A stretch of 64,000 bases of DNA, from assembly GCA_024663395.1 (NCBI GenBank), contig JANFAH010000001.1, positions 1,426,001-1,490,000 of the forward strand. Reading direction: 5' to 3'. The notes beneath the pieces are model-generated. The model did no database searches. It was not told the DNA's origin and worked only from the letters and a program-made list of their open reading frames with translations. The stretch is from Pisolithus tinctorius (Eukaryota; Basidiomycota; Agaricomycetes; Boletales; Pisolithaceae). A program made the translations under genes and the position numbers. Within the stretch, counting starts at the first letter, position 1. Every line of letters begins with the position of its first letter. Below are positions 12,265 through 23,713 of this stretch, in pieces.

Positions 12265-15200
12265 ATGACTACCACCATGCATTTTGGCCCCGAGTGGATG
12301 CGCGCAAAGCCCCAGACTCCAGCTTGCCAACAACCTCCGCCATCGCCTCAGCTGCAACAAACCGTACCAGCTACACACCAATCTACTGTATCAACTTATT
12401 CTTCTCTGGTCACCTCAGCAGTGCAGGAGCAGGAGAAACACGATGAATCCCATCCATTCAGATACGCTAAGGAAGGGATACTCAGGATTTACAAAGAGGG
12501 TGGAGGGAAGGGCAGTCTGGGACTCGAAGTAGAGCGATGGGAGGGGATAGTACATGAAGCTGGCAGCGAACCTGCGAGTCTGCCCGAAATGGACGAGGCC
12601 GAGAAGAAGGTCAGATGAAAACCTGTAAATTATATCATGCACTTTTCACTCACACGAACATGTAGCTGTTTGCGGGGCCACTAAATTCTGAAATTCGTCA
12701 GTGTCAACCAAGTGATTTAGTAAACACTTTGTCTTTGATGTCAGATAGACCCAGAGTGAACCACGTAGGTGGTGGGGGTGGTCCGGTGCACAACCGCTTT
12801 GGCCTGATGATGGGCAGAAGAAGGGAAAGCACAGGTGAACTCTAGCTGGTTTCGCTCTCTTGTTAGTCTGACACACATTTGTTTGTTGATCAAGATCAAC
12901 CTGCATTGATGCCTCGAAAGTTGTCACTGTCCAACATGCAGGGTAGTTCATTGGCCTCCCCTCATGGGGCACTTTCTTCCCCACGCAATAGAACGGGTAC
13001 CTTCGGTTCCAGTTTCGACGGCATTCTCAATAACGGGGATTCTTGGTCGAAGAGATGTCCTTCTGCGAGTCTCGTTGGAACAGCCAGTACTCCAGCACGG
13101 CCGGAGGGCAAAGATGTGGAGTCGAGGCATTCAAACATCAAAGAAGAGGAGGTTCATGTTCCCTTGGATGTTGATGAAGATGACCTCACCAGGAACAAAC
13201 CAACAACTCCTGTCAGCCAGTCCAGATCAGTCTTGGGCGGTGTCTGCAGATGATAGTCAGCCATCCACATCTATTGGCACTTCTGTTGTCCAGGGTGTTG
13301 CTGATATGAACTTGGGAGAACCAAACAATTTGGATATGAGCCTGCAAATCACAATGGCTACTAGTGCTCTGGTAACCGGTCCCCCGCCTGGTTTGCCAGA
13401 TTCCACAAGCGTCGAATGGTCTTACTTGGATCCTCATGGTCAAGTGCAAGATCTGTCTGACCCTTGGAAAGTGTTCGATGCTCTTCCCCTCATCTTGTAG
13501 GTCCATTCCGCACTGATGTTATGCAGAAGTAGTTTGATGAAGGTTACTTTACCCCCGAGTTACTCATGAAACGCACACATTTGGACGTCGAATGGATTCC
13601 TGTTGCAACTCTTGAGTGACACTCTAACGGAGGAAAAGTCTTTCTTTCGCAGCCACTCTCAGTTCCTGGTCCACCGGGATTGACTCTCCGCACAGAGTCA
13701 CCTCATGGCTACTCTCCCACCAATGAACATAGCACCTTTGATGGTCACCAACCTGTACCACAACGGGCAGTACAAAGCATGCCCTTGGATCCATCATACC
13801 TCAGTAATGTCTCTCCTTCAGACTCTCCATCCTCATCCTTGGGAGCTGCCACATTTGGTGATGGCTCGCTGGACCCAACAGTATTTGGCAGTAGAGGCGG
13901 AGGTAGTGCATACTCTGGTGATATTAGCTATGGAGGCCGTGGACTTGCACCACAGTGTAGGAAGATAGATTTGAGAGAGAGAGAGTAGTTGGAGTAGGGA
14001 TGAAATCTGAGGGGAGAGAGTAAGCCAAAAGGGGCTTCTATAGCCTGAGCAAGGATCCTGATAGTCGTCTGAAGGCTTCTAAGGCTGTCTTGGTGCAGGG
14101 AACGACCTGCTCGAACTTGTCTCTCGTCTTAGGGTAGCTCGTCTATTGTTTTAAAAAAAGCTAACTACATCAAATGCTAGGTAGGGCTGACTAAGCAACC
14201 AAAATGCGAAATTCTAAGTACCACTAGCAAAAAAACACCTAGAATCAAAACTAAATAAAATGAACGAAATAAAACAATTCCCCTAGTAGGGAAATTACAT
14301 TCCCTACAACGGGTGCAACCTAAAGATCCAGTTGCAGACCCCAGAGTACCGTTCAGTAAAAGGGCACCTGGCAGGGCTACTTCACTTGATACATTTGGCC
14401 ATTACAATGAAGGAACACCATGGTCGACAGGTCTCAGCCCAATGAACCAGGGCTTCAGCATGAATGAACGACATCCTTTCACCGATGGCTATAGCAGCAT
14501 AACCTCGAATATGATAGGTCCCAATACTCCCATGACCCAAGTCCATGGATTCAACCAGGAGCCATTCAACGACGCACCGTACAATGGCATGGGCAGCCTC
14601 GGCGGTCACCAACATCCTCCATTCACAAAACAGGTTATTGAGGCCAATGGAATAGCATTTAGTAATGGCATGATTAATGGTCTCTGCGAATCGCAGTACA
14701 ATTCTCCGACTCGGTCTCAGTACTCCCAGCCATCTGCCTCGTTCCCACCCTCTGCGCAACATAAGGCTGTGTCACCCTTTGGGGAGGCGTTGACGCAGCC
14801 CTCAGTATCCCCTCACATATCTCACCCCCCGACCTCTGCCATACAAGTTAATAGTGGTACATCACTCTGGCCTGACCCATCTCCTGTCTGCCGTATGAGA
14901 ACAATTGACACCTCTGCTACCTCACCACCAGCTGTGACATCAGCTCAAGCTCAGCAAGGATTTAATTGGGCTCGACTGATTCAGCCTCCTCAGGCTGTAC
15001 CTCAACTGAAGGATCCATCTCCTTGGCTGACGGCATCTTTGGGGGGTACCAATGACAGATGGAAAGAGATCCCTGATGGGCAAGGCGCAGAGGATGTTTT
15101 CATTGCTGGTTCTCCTATTGATGGAGGAGTCCCTACTCCTCCCATCCCACAGACACCGGCGGATGCACTTCCAGTAGCATCCACAGCTCCAATACCAGTG

Positions 15201-16516
15201 TCTCAACCAATCCCCCCCAGTAGCGAGCCCCAAGTGACAAGCAAACCTAGCCATAAGTCAACAGCACATGACGCTCATGCATCAGTTACTGTGCCAAAGG
15301 GTACACCAGCAAGCGTTGTCAAGGGTCCATCTCTTGTTCCTATGATCTCCCTGCCTGCACCGAAATCTGTGTGGTCCACTGCAGACGAGGAGAGGAAGGT
15401 GAAACCTACTGCGACAATGAGTTTGCGCGAGATTCAGGAGGCAGAGGCGAAGATGGCAGAGGCACGTAAGGCTTCTGAGAAGGAGCAGGAACGTGCCTGC
15501 AGTAACATTGCAACTTCTCTCATTGCTTCCAGTTCCGAAGACGCCTAGCCATTTACTGCATCCTGGGGATTGCTGACATCCCAAGCAGGAGGAAGAAATA
15601 CTGCAGCACTGAAGGAGCCCCCAACACCTGTTACCCCGAGTGCGCCTGTTTGGACGACTGCTGCACCAACCGCTACCATAAAGAAGTCGATGAAGGAGAT
15701 CCAAGAGGAAGAGGAGAGGATGAACAAGGTAGTAGTGAGAGAGAGCATGGTGTCCGCTGCCACCCACCGGCCTTACACTGAGACTACCTTCAAGGTTGGT
15801 GTTAATTCGTCTTGTCAGTTTCTCTGTTGCTGATACAGTACTACACTAGACTGCGCCTAGTGCACAGAATACTGGCAGCGGTGCATGGTCAACTGTTGGG
15901 GCAAACGGTAAACCAGCCACCCCTGTGGCTGCTCCCCCGCGACCTGTGGTGACTACGCCTGGCTCAACAGTTGCTGTAGGATCTCTGGCTACAGTACCTC
16001 GACAACACAGTGCCGCTACGCAACTGGGAACATCGGTGGCTATGCTGGCACCTACTGAACCCGCTGCAACACCACATGTGGAGGATTCTCCTGTTACTCC
16101 GTCGCATGACTTCCTGAAATGGATGAGTGATTCATTGAAGGGCTTAAATAGCTCCGTCAATTGTGAGTGATGTTGTCGGCACGATTCTAGCTAACTCATC
16201 TCTGAACCCACTTTCAGTGAAAGAGATCACTTTGATGCTTTTCTCGTTCCCGCTCGGCCCAGACCCGTCAATGATCGAGATTATCTCTGACCTTATCTAT
16301 GCCAACAGCACGACGCTTGACGGTCGCAGGTTTGCTTCGGAGTATGTAAACAAGCGCAAGGCCGATGCTGCAGTGAGGCGGAATGCTGCCGGCGTAGGTG
16401 GTAACAGTGGCAAGCCTATTTCAATCGCAGACATTGTGAAGACCCAACCAAAGACCATCCAGCAGGAGTGGGGCTTCAAGGTAGTCAACAAGAAAAGGAA
16501 GGGGGGCAGGTCGTAA
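12265..16516 (+). pseudogene. Smy2-like GYF-domain protein, degenerate
   Basis: Reads as the basidiomycete Smy2/GIGYF-type family from end to end. It starts at MTTTMHFGPEWMR, then HPFRYAKEGILRIYKEGGGK, then (after intron 12610-12665) LFAGPLNSEIRQ; the GYF core is VEWSYLDPHGQVQ + GPF + GYF. It continues through the Pro/Ser-rich middle and MSLREIQEAEAKMAEARKA, and ends with EIISDLIYANSTTLDGRRFA and WGFKVVNKKRKGGRS at 16516. GYF domains bind proline-rich peptides in RNA-handling and vesicle proteins. Defects: donor of intron 13451-13500 is AT instead of GT; TAG 13530-13532 replaces the signature Trp of GPF-x4-M-x2-W-x3-GYF; TGA 13617-13619 (TLE-stop-HSNGG); TAG 15546-15548 (EDA-stop-PFTASWG); a frame change near 13200-13240; and an insertion at 13956. 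Good introns remain at 15795-15849 and 16163-16217. Confidence 0.88.
13956..14308. mobile_element. Solo-LTR-like insertion in the GYF pseudogene
   Basis: A 353-bp block begins TGTAGGAA and ends TTCCCTACA (TG...CA with a short terminal inverted repeat) and interrupts coding sequence. The flanks are ACAG on the left and ACGG on the right, a possible 4-bp target duplication with one transition. Removing the block and one flank copy restores the frame from LAPQ into VQPKDPV. Alternatives are an unrelated MITE or a deletion at one border. Confidence 0.5.
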
Positions 16517-16860
16517 GCAGGCCGTGATGTGTCGGCCAGAGTCACATAGGCAACCCCAGTGATATATTACTCGGGTAACCAACGTATCGTTCCCTTTGTT
16601 GTGCTGTATCCTGTGTGATACCCCTCGAACACTTAATAATACCTTACCATGCATCATATCTATGCAAGATTCAGTGGTTCCTCAAGCCCACTGCTACGTA
16701 CACATTTCCACTGTAACCATACCATAGTTCTGCAACACTGCGAACATTGACATGACATTTAGGGCCCACCAAGTAGCTTATTTGTGCACATTATTCCTCG
16801 ACTGAGACGGCTGGAGGATACACCACTGCGACAAGATTAAGGATGACTATTGATAAATTC

Positions 16861-17300
16861 CTGGACGCTGTCAGGCCAGGTCTGCAAACTCTTTGTCCTC
16901 AACAATCATACCGGACTGTTAGGTCCGGTCACACAGCCTTTGGGGGGGAAGGGGTTTTGGCATTTTGTTTGTATTCATCATGTCAGGGAGTGTCGTGCAG
17001 ACAACTATGGACAGTGGCCTGTGCTGCTTGTGTATTGATGCCACTGGGGTCGGTGACATCGTTGCCATCAGTCACGAGTTTGTTCAGCGAGAATATATGC
17101 TGGACTGTGTTACTATACACGAGGAATTTACTGCTGAGTCTGTGTACCCTAGAGGTCCATTGTTGGTATGTTGTACAAGCTCTGTATGCAAGTTTGTGGA
17201 ACAGTTCCCTTTCCTGATGTTGAAGGATATTAAATCTATCGCGGAATTTCACAGTGGTTTTGCTTCATTGTCTGCACCGTCGGGGGTGTGTCAATGCCCT
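16861..17300 (+). pseudogene. R3-family conserved ORF, unknown function
   Basis: Frames conserved among R3 copies read MDSGLCCLCIDATGVGD, then HEFVQREYMLDCVTI, then SVYPRGPLLVCCTSS and FLMLKDIKSIAEFH. Equivalent stretches at 54.95-55.19 kb and 51.8-52.1 kb (minus) keep MDSG, a DxAGV motif, LLVCC and the IKSIA..FH tail, so the segment was once protein coding. The 5' portion is frameshifted. I do not recognise the family; the hydrophobic patches could suit a membrane protein. Confidence 0.5.
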
Positions 17301-17487
17301 CCGTGTTCATGAGTGTACAGCTACTTGTCTGTCACTCTTGTATGTGTTTCGACAGCTAAAAACTGCTCGGAGATATGGCACTCCATTTGGGTAAAAAATA
17401 ATGCGTGCGATACACACAGGTATGCGCAGTACACAATATATAATGCACGACACAGGATATGCGGTGCGAGGTGAACAATGGCATCCA

Positions 17488-18454
17488 ATCACCATCGAAG
17501 TGGCCGGAGAATGGCAGGTGGATCCACTTATCAACAGTCGTAGGCTCCACGGGCATGGCATCTGCCAACCAAACAGCGGAGAGATATGTCAGAACAGCGT
17601 TCCAGCGAGTCCACAAACTCAAAAAAAGAGTGGGGGAACGGAAAGGACCTTGATGTGCTGTTAATAGTAGGGGCTTCAATCCTTCATTTGATCCCATCCA
17701 TATGAAAATCAGACTGTAAGTGTTGACTGTGGTCAGTTCGAGCTCTGCATGTCTGTTTTGGGTTGCAGAAACACGTAAATACGGAGTTGAGATAAGACTC
17801 CCAGAATTACATGCAGAAGAGGAAGACATACACCAATTCAAAGGCTTTCCGGAGATACGCATGGAATGCATGAAATTTTTCCCAGCAGGAATCTGTACCC
17901 ACAGGGCCGAAATAGTCATACGACTCTGTCCTGCGAAAGCAGGGCAGAAGGATCATCAGCACCATTTCTGTCAGGGTGACACGATGACGCCGACGACAGG
18001 AGGACATGGGGAGGGATTGCTGAGCAAGAATGAATGCTACTCACGGGACTTGTACAGCTCCTACGAGCCAACTCACTGCTTTTGCCTTGAAGGCAGCAGT
18101 ATCGTACATGGTCCCAAGGCTCTCCCAGACATCGAAATTTTTCTAGGGAAGGAATGGGGGAACTTGGGGGCAGATGTTCACAAGTGCATCGGTGTCGTAG
18201 CAATCAAATTTGTGGGAATGGTTGAACCAGCAATGATGCATGGTGTGGTTCATGAACAGACATAGGACCCCTACAGTGGCGAAGAGGCTTATTGCTCTCG
18301 TAGCAGAACATCTACCATGAGATTGCACCAAGGCAGGTTCAGGAAGCGACATCGTAGGAGCATTGAGGATTTCTGTAGTCGCCTTTGAAGACATGGCTTC
18401 ACCGGAAGGTGTGAACAGGGCCCTATATGGTGGACCATTAATGGAAGTGATCAA
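17488..18454 (-). pseudogene. CPS1: M20 carboxypeptidase S-like gene, 5' fragment
   Basis: Exons on the minus strand: about 18454-18045, 17940-17834, 17752-17649 and 17561-17488; introns of 104, 81 and 87 bp keep frame. An N-terminal hydrophobic segment (AISLFATVGVLCLF) fits the vacuolar membrane anchor of Cps1-type zinc peptidases. Then come FDVWESLGTMYDTAAFKAKA, VQVP+TESYDYFGPVG, EKFHAFHAYLRKAF, TTVNTYSLIFIW, LKPLLLTAHQ+D (metal-binding His and Asp) and VPVEPTTVDKWIHLPFSGHF. Homology ends at FDGD, before the expected WGRGSSDDK segment, so about two thirds of the enzyme is missing. TAG at 18143-18145 sits inside exon 1. It lies inside the R3 terminal repeats, which suggests capture by the element. 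Confidence 0.82.
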
Positions 18455-18650
18455 AGGTCACAACAGCAGGGCTGCATAGGCCCGAGCACTTACAGATCGC
18501 ACGAAGTAACCTGATAGTACGGTGCTCAGAGCGCAACCGTTCCCCATCAATGCAAGCCAGGTGGAGTATGGGCTGGCGACTAGTCTATCTATGGCAAGGT
18601 TGGATAAGATGGTCAGTTTGCAGTAGATAAAGATGTTTACATCAATACCA

Positions 18651-18968
18651 CTACCGCATATACAGGTGAAAGGAGTGCCCAGCTCCACGACGAGAGTCAT
18701 TTGCAAACGAGAATACTGTGGAATCAATGGTCAGCGGGCCCCTCGCATACAGATGTACAAATACCCACAGACGCGACCACTGAACGTCAGTGACACCGAA
18801 GCTCTTGAATGTTGCGGCAGGCAAGATCAGTGTCATTTCACGAGAACATGCAGGGGAGACAAGCTGCTTGCAAGGAATGAGCTGTTGTACAAGACCAGTT
18901 GTGTTGATCACTGACAGCATCCCTTGCTCAACCATCCCCCAACATGTCACGTGATATACCAGCGGCAT
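18651..18968 (-). other. Possible coding sequence upstream of the CPS1 fragment
   Basis: A minus-strand frame of about 105 codons (LILPAATFKSFGV, WVFVHLYARGPLTID) is open without a recognisable domain. It could be a second captured fragment within the R3 element. Confidence 0.3.
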
Positions 18969-19295
18969 CTTTTTGAGTGTCTTCCAAGTCTAACATACAC
19001 ATGTTTTGTACAATGCAACCCTTCTTATCTTGGGTCCTGGGACAACAGATGCCTACTCGAACTGTCTGTCATCTCTGGCTAAGCTGTAATTTGTCTATTG
19101 TTTTTGTGTAATACAATGAGGTATGCACCTGTAACTACTGGGTGCTGACTATCACCGACAGATGTCAAAACTCACAGCACAGCCTCGGCCGCCTGCGAAT
19201 CTCTGTCGACCGCGATTGTCTCCTGCATCATGCTGGCAGTTGCAGTGGATAATATGCAGTAGGCGTCCAGGAATAGCCTGTGATCGCACCCTGCG

Positions 19296-20376
19296 ATGTT
19301 GCTTCTCATACTCTCTGCTCAGGATGTGAACACGATCATTGCCGCTTTGCCATCTGCAGAGCTTGAGGCCCCCATGGCTTCTGAATTTCGTCGCCTCTCA
19401 TCAGGATCCCACTATGCATCACCGCAAAAGACTAGCATTACTATGTCCCATCACACAGCTCTATTTATGCCCTCACGGGTTGAAGACATCAGAACTGTGA
19501 TCAAAGTCGTTTCTGTCCTACATCTCCCGAAGATAAATGTGGTTTGCCCACTTCGACCACTCTCCTGGACGAGGAATCCGGGCATGCAGAGGAAATTGTC
19601 AACGCGAGTGCACAGACAGCCTTGAGGAGTGCCGCCAGTATGGACTCATCTCATATATGCATCTTCTAAAGTTCTAGCCACGCTTAGGCACCCAATAGGC
19701 TCTGTCCTCGCAACACACTTACTCCTCTCTGAACCCCCTAGCTCGTTGGTCGCTTTTGGCGCTGGGAAACAGATCGAGGTCCATTTGGATCTTCATATCC
19801 GTGCATTTCTGTCCCTCAAGCGATGTACCATCGTCAATCCTTCGACGAATGCACATTTGGAAAACCTGTTGTTTGTATTGCGTCAATCCCACCCTCTCAT
19901 CTCACTCAAAGGACTTTCGTTGGACAATACAACCAACCTCCGAAGTGCCATAGGTCATGCGAATGTGATCTGCACGGCAACATCATCCACTCAACCACCT
20001 TTCCCCCTTCAAGTGGGTATCGCTTGGAACACACCTAAATCGCGTGGGGAGCTTCAAGCCGGGCATGGTTGAAGTAGACTGTGGTCTCATTAGCCGGTCA
20101 GAGACGATCGTCATTGATTCAATCGAAGCATGTGCGATCGAAACCAGAGAACTCATTGCTGCCGGTCTAAGTGCTGGAGATATGACCGAGATTGGGCAGT
20201 TGGTGGAGGAATGGGATTGTCAAGACGGGCCGGGAGAGGTTCAAATGAGGAAGGGTGACGTGATGGTGTTCAAGTCGGTAGGCATTGGGTTACGGGATGT
20301 TGCTATTGCGAGGTGTGTGGTGTCCAAGGCAGAGAATTTGGGGATTGGGACGACCGTGGTGGATTTCCACATGTGA
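19296..20376 (+). pseudogene. Ornithine cyclodeaminase / mu-crystallin family protein, frameshifted
   Basis: Starts at ATG 19296 (MLLLILSAQDVNTIIAAL), followed by the family landmarks MSHHTALFMPSR, LLDEESGHAEEIVNA, ALRSAA+SSVLATHLL across a 61-bp intron (19638-19698), the dinucleotide-binding FGAGKQIE, ANVICTATSST, VGSFKPGMVEVD, GDVMVFKSVGIGLRDVA and GIGTTVVDF. The family binds NAD(P)H and acts on amino acids or cyclic imines; activity here cannot be assigned. Two single-base frame changes break it: one near 19520 (VVSV to PTSPEDK) and one in the pyrimidine run near 20000-20010 (before WVSLGTHLNRVGSFKP). Length is otherwise normal, so either a recent pseudogene or a gene with sequencing errors. 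Confidence 0.85.
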
Positions 20377-20428
20377 AGGTGATTGATGCTCACTTGCTTT
20401 AACCTGCTTTCTGGAAACTTCAGGATGA

Positions 20429-20830
20429 TTAAAAAAATGTAGTCTTCATATTGCCATGATGATATTCGAAGCCAGGATCGACTAGCACGCCAATAGTATA
20501 CCTCTCATACCTCTCGCATGACCTGGATGCGAAGGGAGTTCCCATGGAGTGAGCACTGCACTCAGAAACTGTTAGGATGTCAAATCCAAACTTATTGGTG
20601 AGTACTCCAAGTATCATTGATGAATCAATGACACTGGGTGTCCCAACTTCGAAGCCTGCAGACACAACCATATTGATATTTAAGCTCCGAGCCCTAGAAG
20701 TGCACTGTAGTAAGGTCATCTCTTTTGGCACCTCTGCTTCTCGTGTCTCCCCAATGTCGAGCAGCCCGATGACTCAATGATGATATCAAGTTTGCGACAG
20801 GATTCTGCTAACTTGCACATACAGGTAGGA
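20429..20830 (-). other. Possible gene remnant, unidentified
   Basis: Minus-strand frames read CKLAESCRKLDIIIESSGCS and then NMVVSAGFEVGTPSVIDSSM, with codon patterns that look coding, but no family signature. The frames do not join without a splice or shift. Confidence 0.3.
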
Positions 20831-21716
20831 CCCCATGTCAATACATCAAACTAGCACTTCCATGGATCTTGGCACAGGGCATAGATAGTGTGTCATACCA
20901 AGCCCTCCAGGCGCTCTTGGCCGCAGTTGGAAAAAGCACACAACAAATTTTTATCTGTGCAGGATGGTAGATAACGTATCTGTGGTTTGTTTAGTTGTGG
21001 TATGTTTGGTCTCAGCAGGACGTACGAGCAATCTTCAATGATGTGGAGGATTGGCGGTACGCATAATGACGTGGACCTGCAGACTTGTCCTCTGAGTGTC
21101 CAGAGAGTGTCGACATCGGATGATACTCAAGCAATAGAATGTTGCTATGGGGTCTGCGCCATGGCGGGGAACAGTAGCGAAGTTGAGTGACAACCAACCC
21201 CGACCTTTGAGGCCTTTGAGGGATTGGATTTGGGTTCTGCATGCGAAGGGTGGGTGGTCTGTTTCTTTGCAGGAGATGAACCGAAAGCCGCATGACTTGT
21301 AACACTTCTTCGCACAGCTCTAGCATCTGCGACGCTGCTCTCTGGCGAAGTAGCTGCTTGCAGTATAGGGGCGAAGCATCTCCCTCGCCAGGCATGTTTT
21401 AACTGTCGAAACACATATAATAGCATTGTACAAGAAGCAGTACATTCATGACACATGACTGGAGTTAACAGCGTGACAGGGACATACTGTATCAGCGCCC
21501 ACAGTGAGTTGTGCCATTTTGGGCAAGGCTCCAAGGTGATCATTATGGAGATGTTGGACTGTACACAAGAGAATATGCCGAAGATGCTTACATATTGTGG
21601 AAGGTGCGATACCTGCCGTCGGTATATAAGCTGACAGGGTACACACCTCAACCCATGGGGACTACTTGGTAGATACAAACAGTCATAAACAAAGTTGTTG
21701 GGTAGAGTACTAATAT
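20831..21716. other. No gene recognised
   Basis: Overlapping minus-strand ORFs of 127 and 177 codons (21012-21678) overlap in different frames and show no domain; neither has convincing splice context. Confidence 0.3.
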
Positions 21717-22010
21717 CTACTGCACTTCACATTCTACTGGACTAGGTAGTACATGCGGTGGGTGCCTGCAGTTGTGGGCTCCCCGTACGTGCCTGTTGAC
21801 CTATGCAGTTTCAGGTGCTCTTTCCATCAGACAACTAACCTCAGCATGGAAGCAGATGCCATACAACAGATGTGGCCGATCCTCGCAGTTTGAGTCTTGG
21901 GCTCAAAGTCCATGCTGTTCCTTGCATCCAGCTTTGGCAGGTCTATTGCTCACCCCAAGCTTGGCACTGTGTTTGGTATGTATGTCCAAGTCAACAATCG
22001 TCCCTAAATT
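21717..22010 (+). repeat. R1 repeat copy e, diverged partial
   Basis: Matches 8190-8400 of R1 copy b (CGGTGGGTGCCTGCAGTTG, CATCAGACAACTAACCTC) with many transitions, then a looser match near 21960-21995. The middle of R1 is missing. Confidence 0.7.
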
Positions 22011-22292
22011 GTCAATTACCCCATTCAACCAGCATGATGCAAGTCCGGAGCCACATGCAAATCACTGGACATATCACCAACCTGACACAAAGGCTTCAAA
22101 ATACCTTCACTCAAACTCTGTATGTCCTCTTCCCAATGCCTAACACTCGGAGCCAGATGCTGGCAGAGACAATCAAGGTGAGTGTGAAATTTGTATGCTA
22201 AAAATTGTCATTTGGCTCTTGCTCACTACTACTGATTTGCGACCCAGAGGGCACATCAGCAACCCTTTAGAGTCAGTCTCTTTCTTCTCTGT

Positions 22293-23361
22293 GTGTGGAT
22301 GTTGTTGACACATATCCAGGCGGTGATATTCCTCCGTTCAGAACACAAGATAACAGCCTTCTTGGAGACAGTTCTGCATAACCATGCAGTTGCTAATGGA
22401 ACACAGTCCCTTCATGTCATTCTCCATTGGCAGTTGCAGCAGGTTACCCAGCTATGCAAATGCCTCAAGTGCCTCCACTTTTTGGAGGACCTTGAACTTA
22501 TCCTTCCTCATCTGTCACCTCCTCACTGGGTACACTTGCTACATGACCTACGGTTTCCCCGCCTCGACCTCCTCCAAACAAATGCCCCCCACTCCATTGT
22601 TGCCACCTTCCTCAAGCTCCACAATGACCTCGTTTATCTTAGCATCAAAGCCTGTGGACGCACCAAGAGGCCCTGCCCTTTGGGCCAAATGCAACTCAGC
22701 AATCTACGTGACACTTCCGGCCCGCTCGGCTGCATCGTCACTCTCACCCAACATAGTCCTGTATCTCGAGTTTCTGCACAACTATCCTTTGTGATGGATC
22801 ATGATCCAGTTGTCACATCCACCCTCACATTGACTCTCCTGATGGTTGCTGACAACATCACTGTCTTGGAACTCGAATTTGACCCCACAGATGTGAATGT
22901 TCTGGAGTGTATAGCAAGCAACACCCCCGCTCTGAGGTCTCTCAAGCTCGTCGAAATCAAATCAACTATGATGGTGAGTCTTCTGATCTAGCTAGTTGTC
23001 AGGTCCACGTAACTCCAGGGGACAGAGCCGCATCAGCCACAGGAGGGCCTGGAAAAGTGCTGAAGAGTGGGGAAAGACCCTTCGCCGTCTTACTTTTTTA
23101 CAAAACTTTGCACTTTGCACTTCTATTGCCGTCACTCCCATTCCTGGAGATATCAATCGAGAGTACCGCCTTGTCAGTCAGTGGGGAGGTTGCAAAACAC
23201 CCCATCCCACTCTGAGGCATGTCATCCTGTGGTATCTGTATGGAACATTACAGGACCATATGACATATTGGAATTGGCGGTGGTCGGACCGAGAACACTG
23301 CTGGTCCAGATGGGAGCAAACTAATAGGTTTGATAGCCCCAACTCATCTTTATTTGTTTGA
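22293..23361 (+). CDS. Leucine-rich F-box-family-like protein without visible F-box
   Basis: A 232-codon frame to about 22990 has regular Leu-rich strands (LKCLHFLEDLELILPHLSPP, ITVLELEFDPTDVNVLE, TPALRSLKLVEI). It is followed, after an intron whose ends I cannot fix (GTGAGT at about 22974), by a second frame, 22996-23361, with AWKSAEEWGKTLRRL, IPGDINREYRLVSQWG and TLRHVILWY. The last block matches the C-terminal region of many mushroom F-box proteins. An upstream exon ending at the GTGAGTG near 22180 is likely. No in-frame stop is seen inside the exons. Confidence 0.6.
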
Positions 23362-23713
23362 CATTCCCATTCGGTGTGTAAGGTGCTTTGGCATGGATGA
23401 ATCTGTGGTTGACTACTGTTGCCTAGAATCTGTGTCATGTTCGAGGTTGGAAGTTTGCTTAGTGTCATGTACCACTGACGCTTCACATTTTCTTGTTTGC
23501 CTTCTATAATGTTGAAACAATTGTCATTCTCTAGTTTAGACAGTCAAACGTGTCTGAAACACTAATCCTTTCTACACGACCCCGATACTAACTCCGATTG
23601 AGCTGGAAAAAAATGCTGAGTACAGTGTTGTGGTGTAGAAATCTGGCACTTCACTATCTCCCAAGTCGCCACCATCATGAACCAGAGTAGATCAGAGTCA
23701 AAGCATGAGCCTG

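Larger units (their letters stand above)
16857..19274. mobile_element. R3 element copy 2 with 12-bp terminal inverted repeats and captured gene
   Basis: ATTCCTGGACGC at 16857-16868 is matched by its reverse complement at 19263-19274. The left end continues into the R3 sequence found at three other places. Inside lie the R3 ORF (plus strand) and a truncated M20 peptidase gene (minus strand). The same terminal motif marks R3 copy 4 and the copy at 62.2 kb. No clear target duplication is seen, so the exact ends are inferred. Confidence 0.55.

Noticed and set aside
13956..14308. Intron of the GYF gene
   Set aside because: 353 bp is far longer than other introns here, it lacks GT/AG at the borders and has TG...CA inverted ends.
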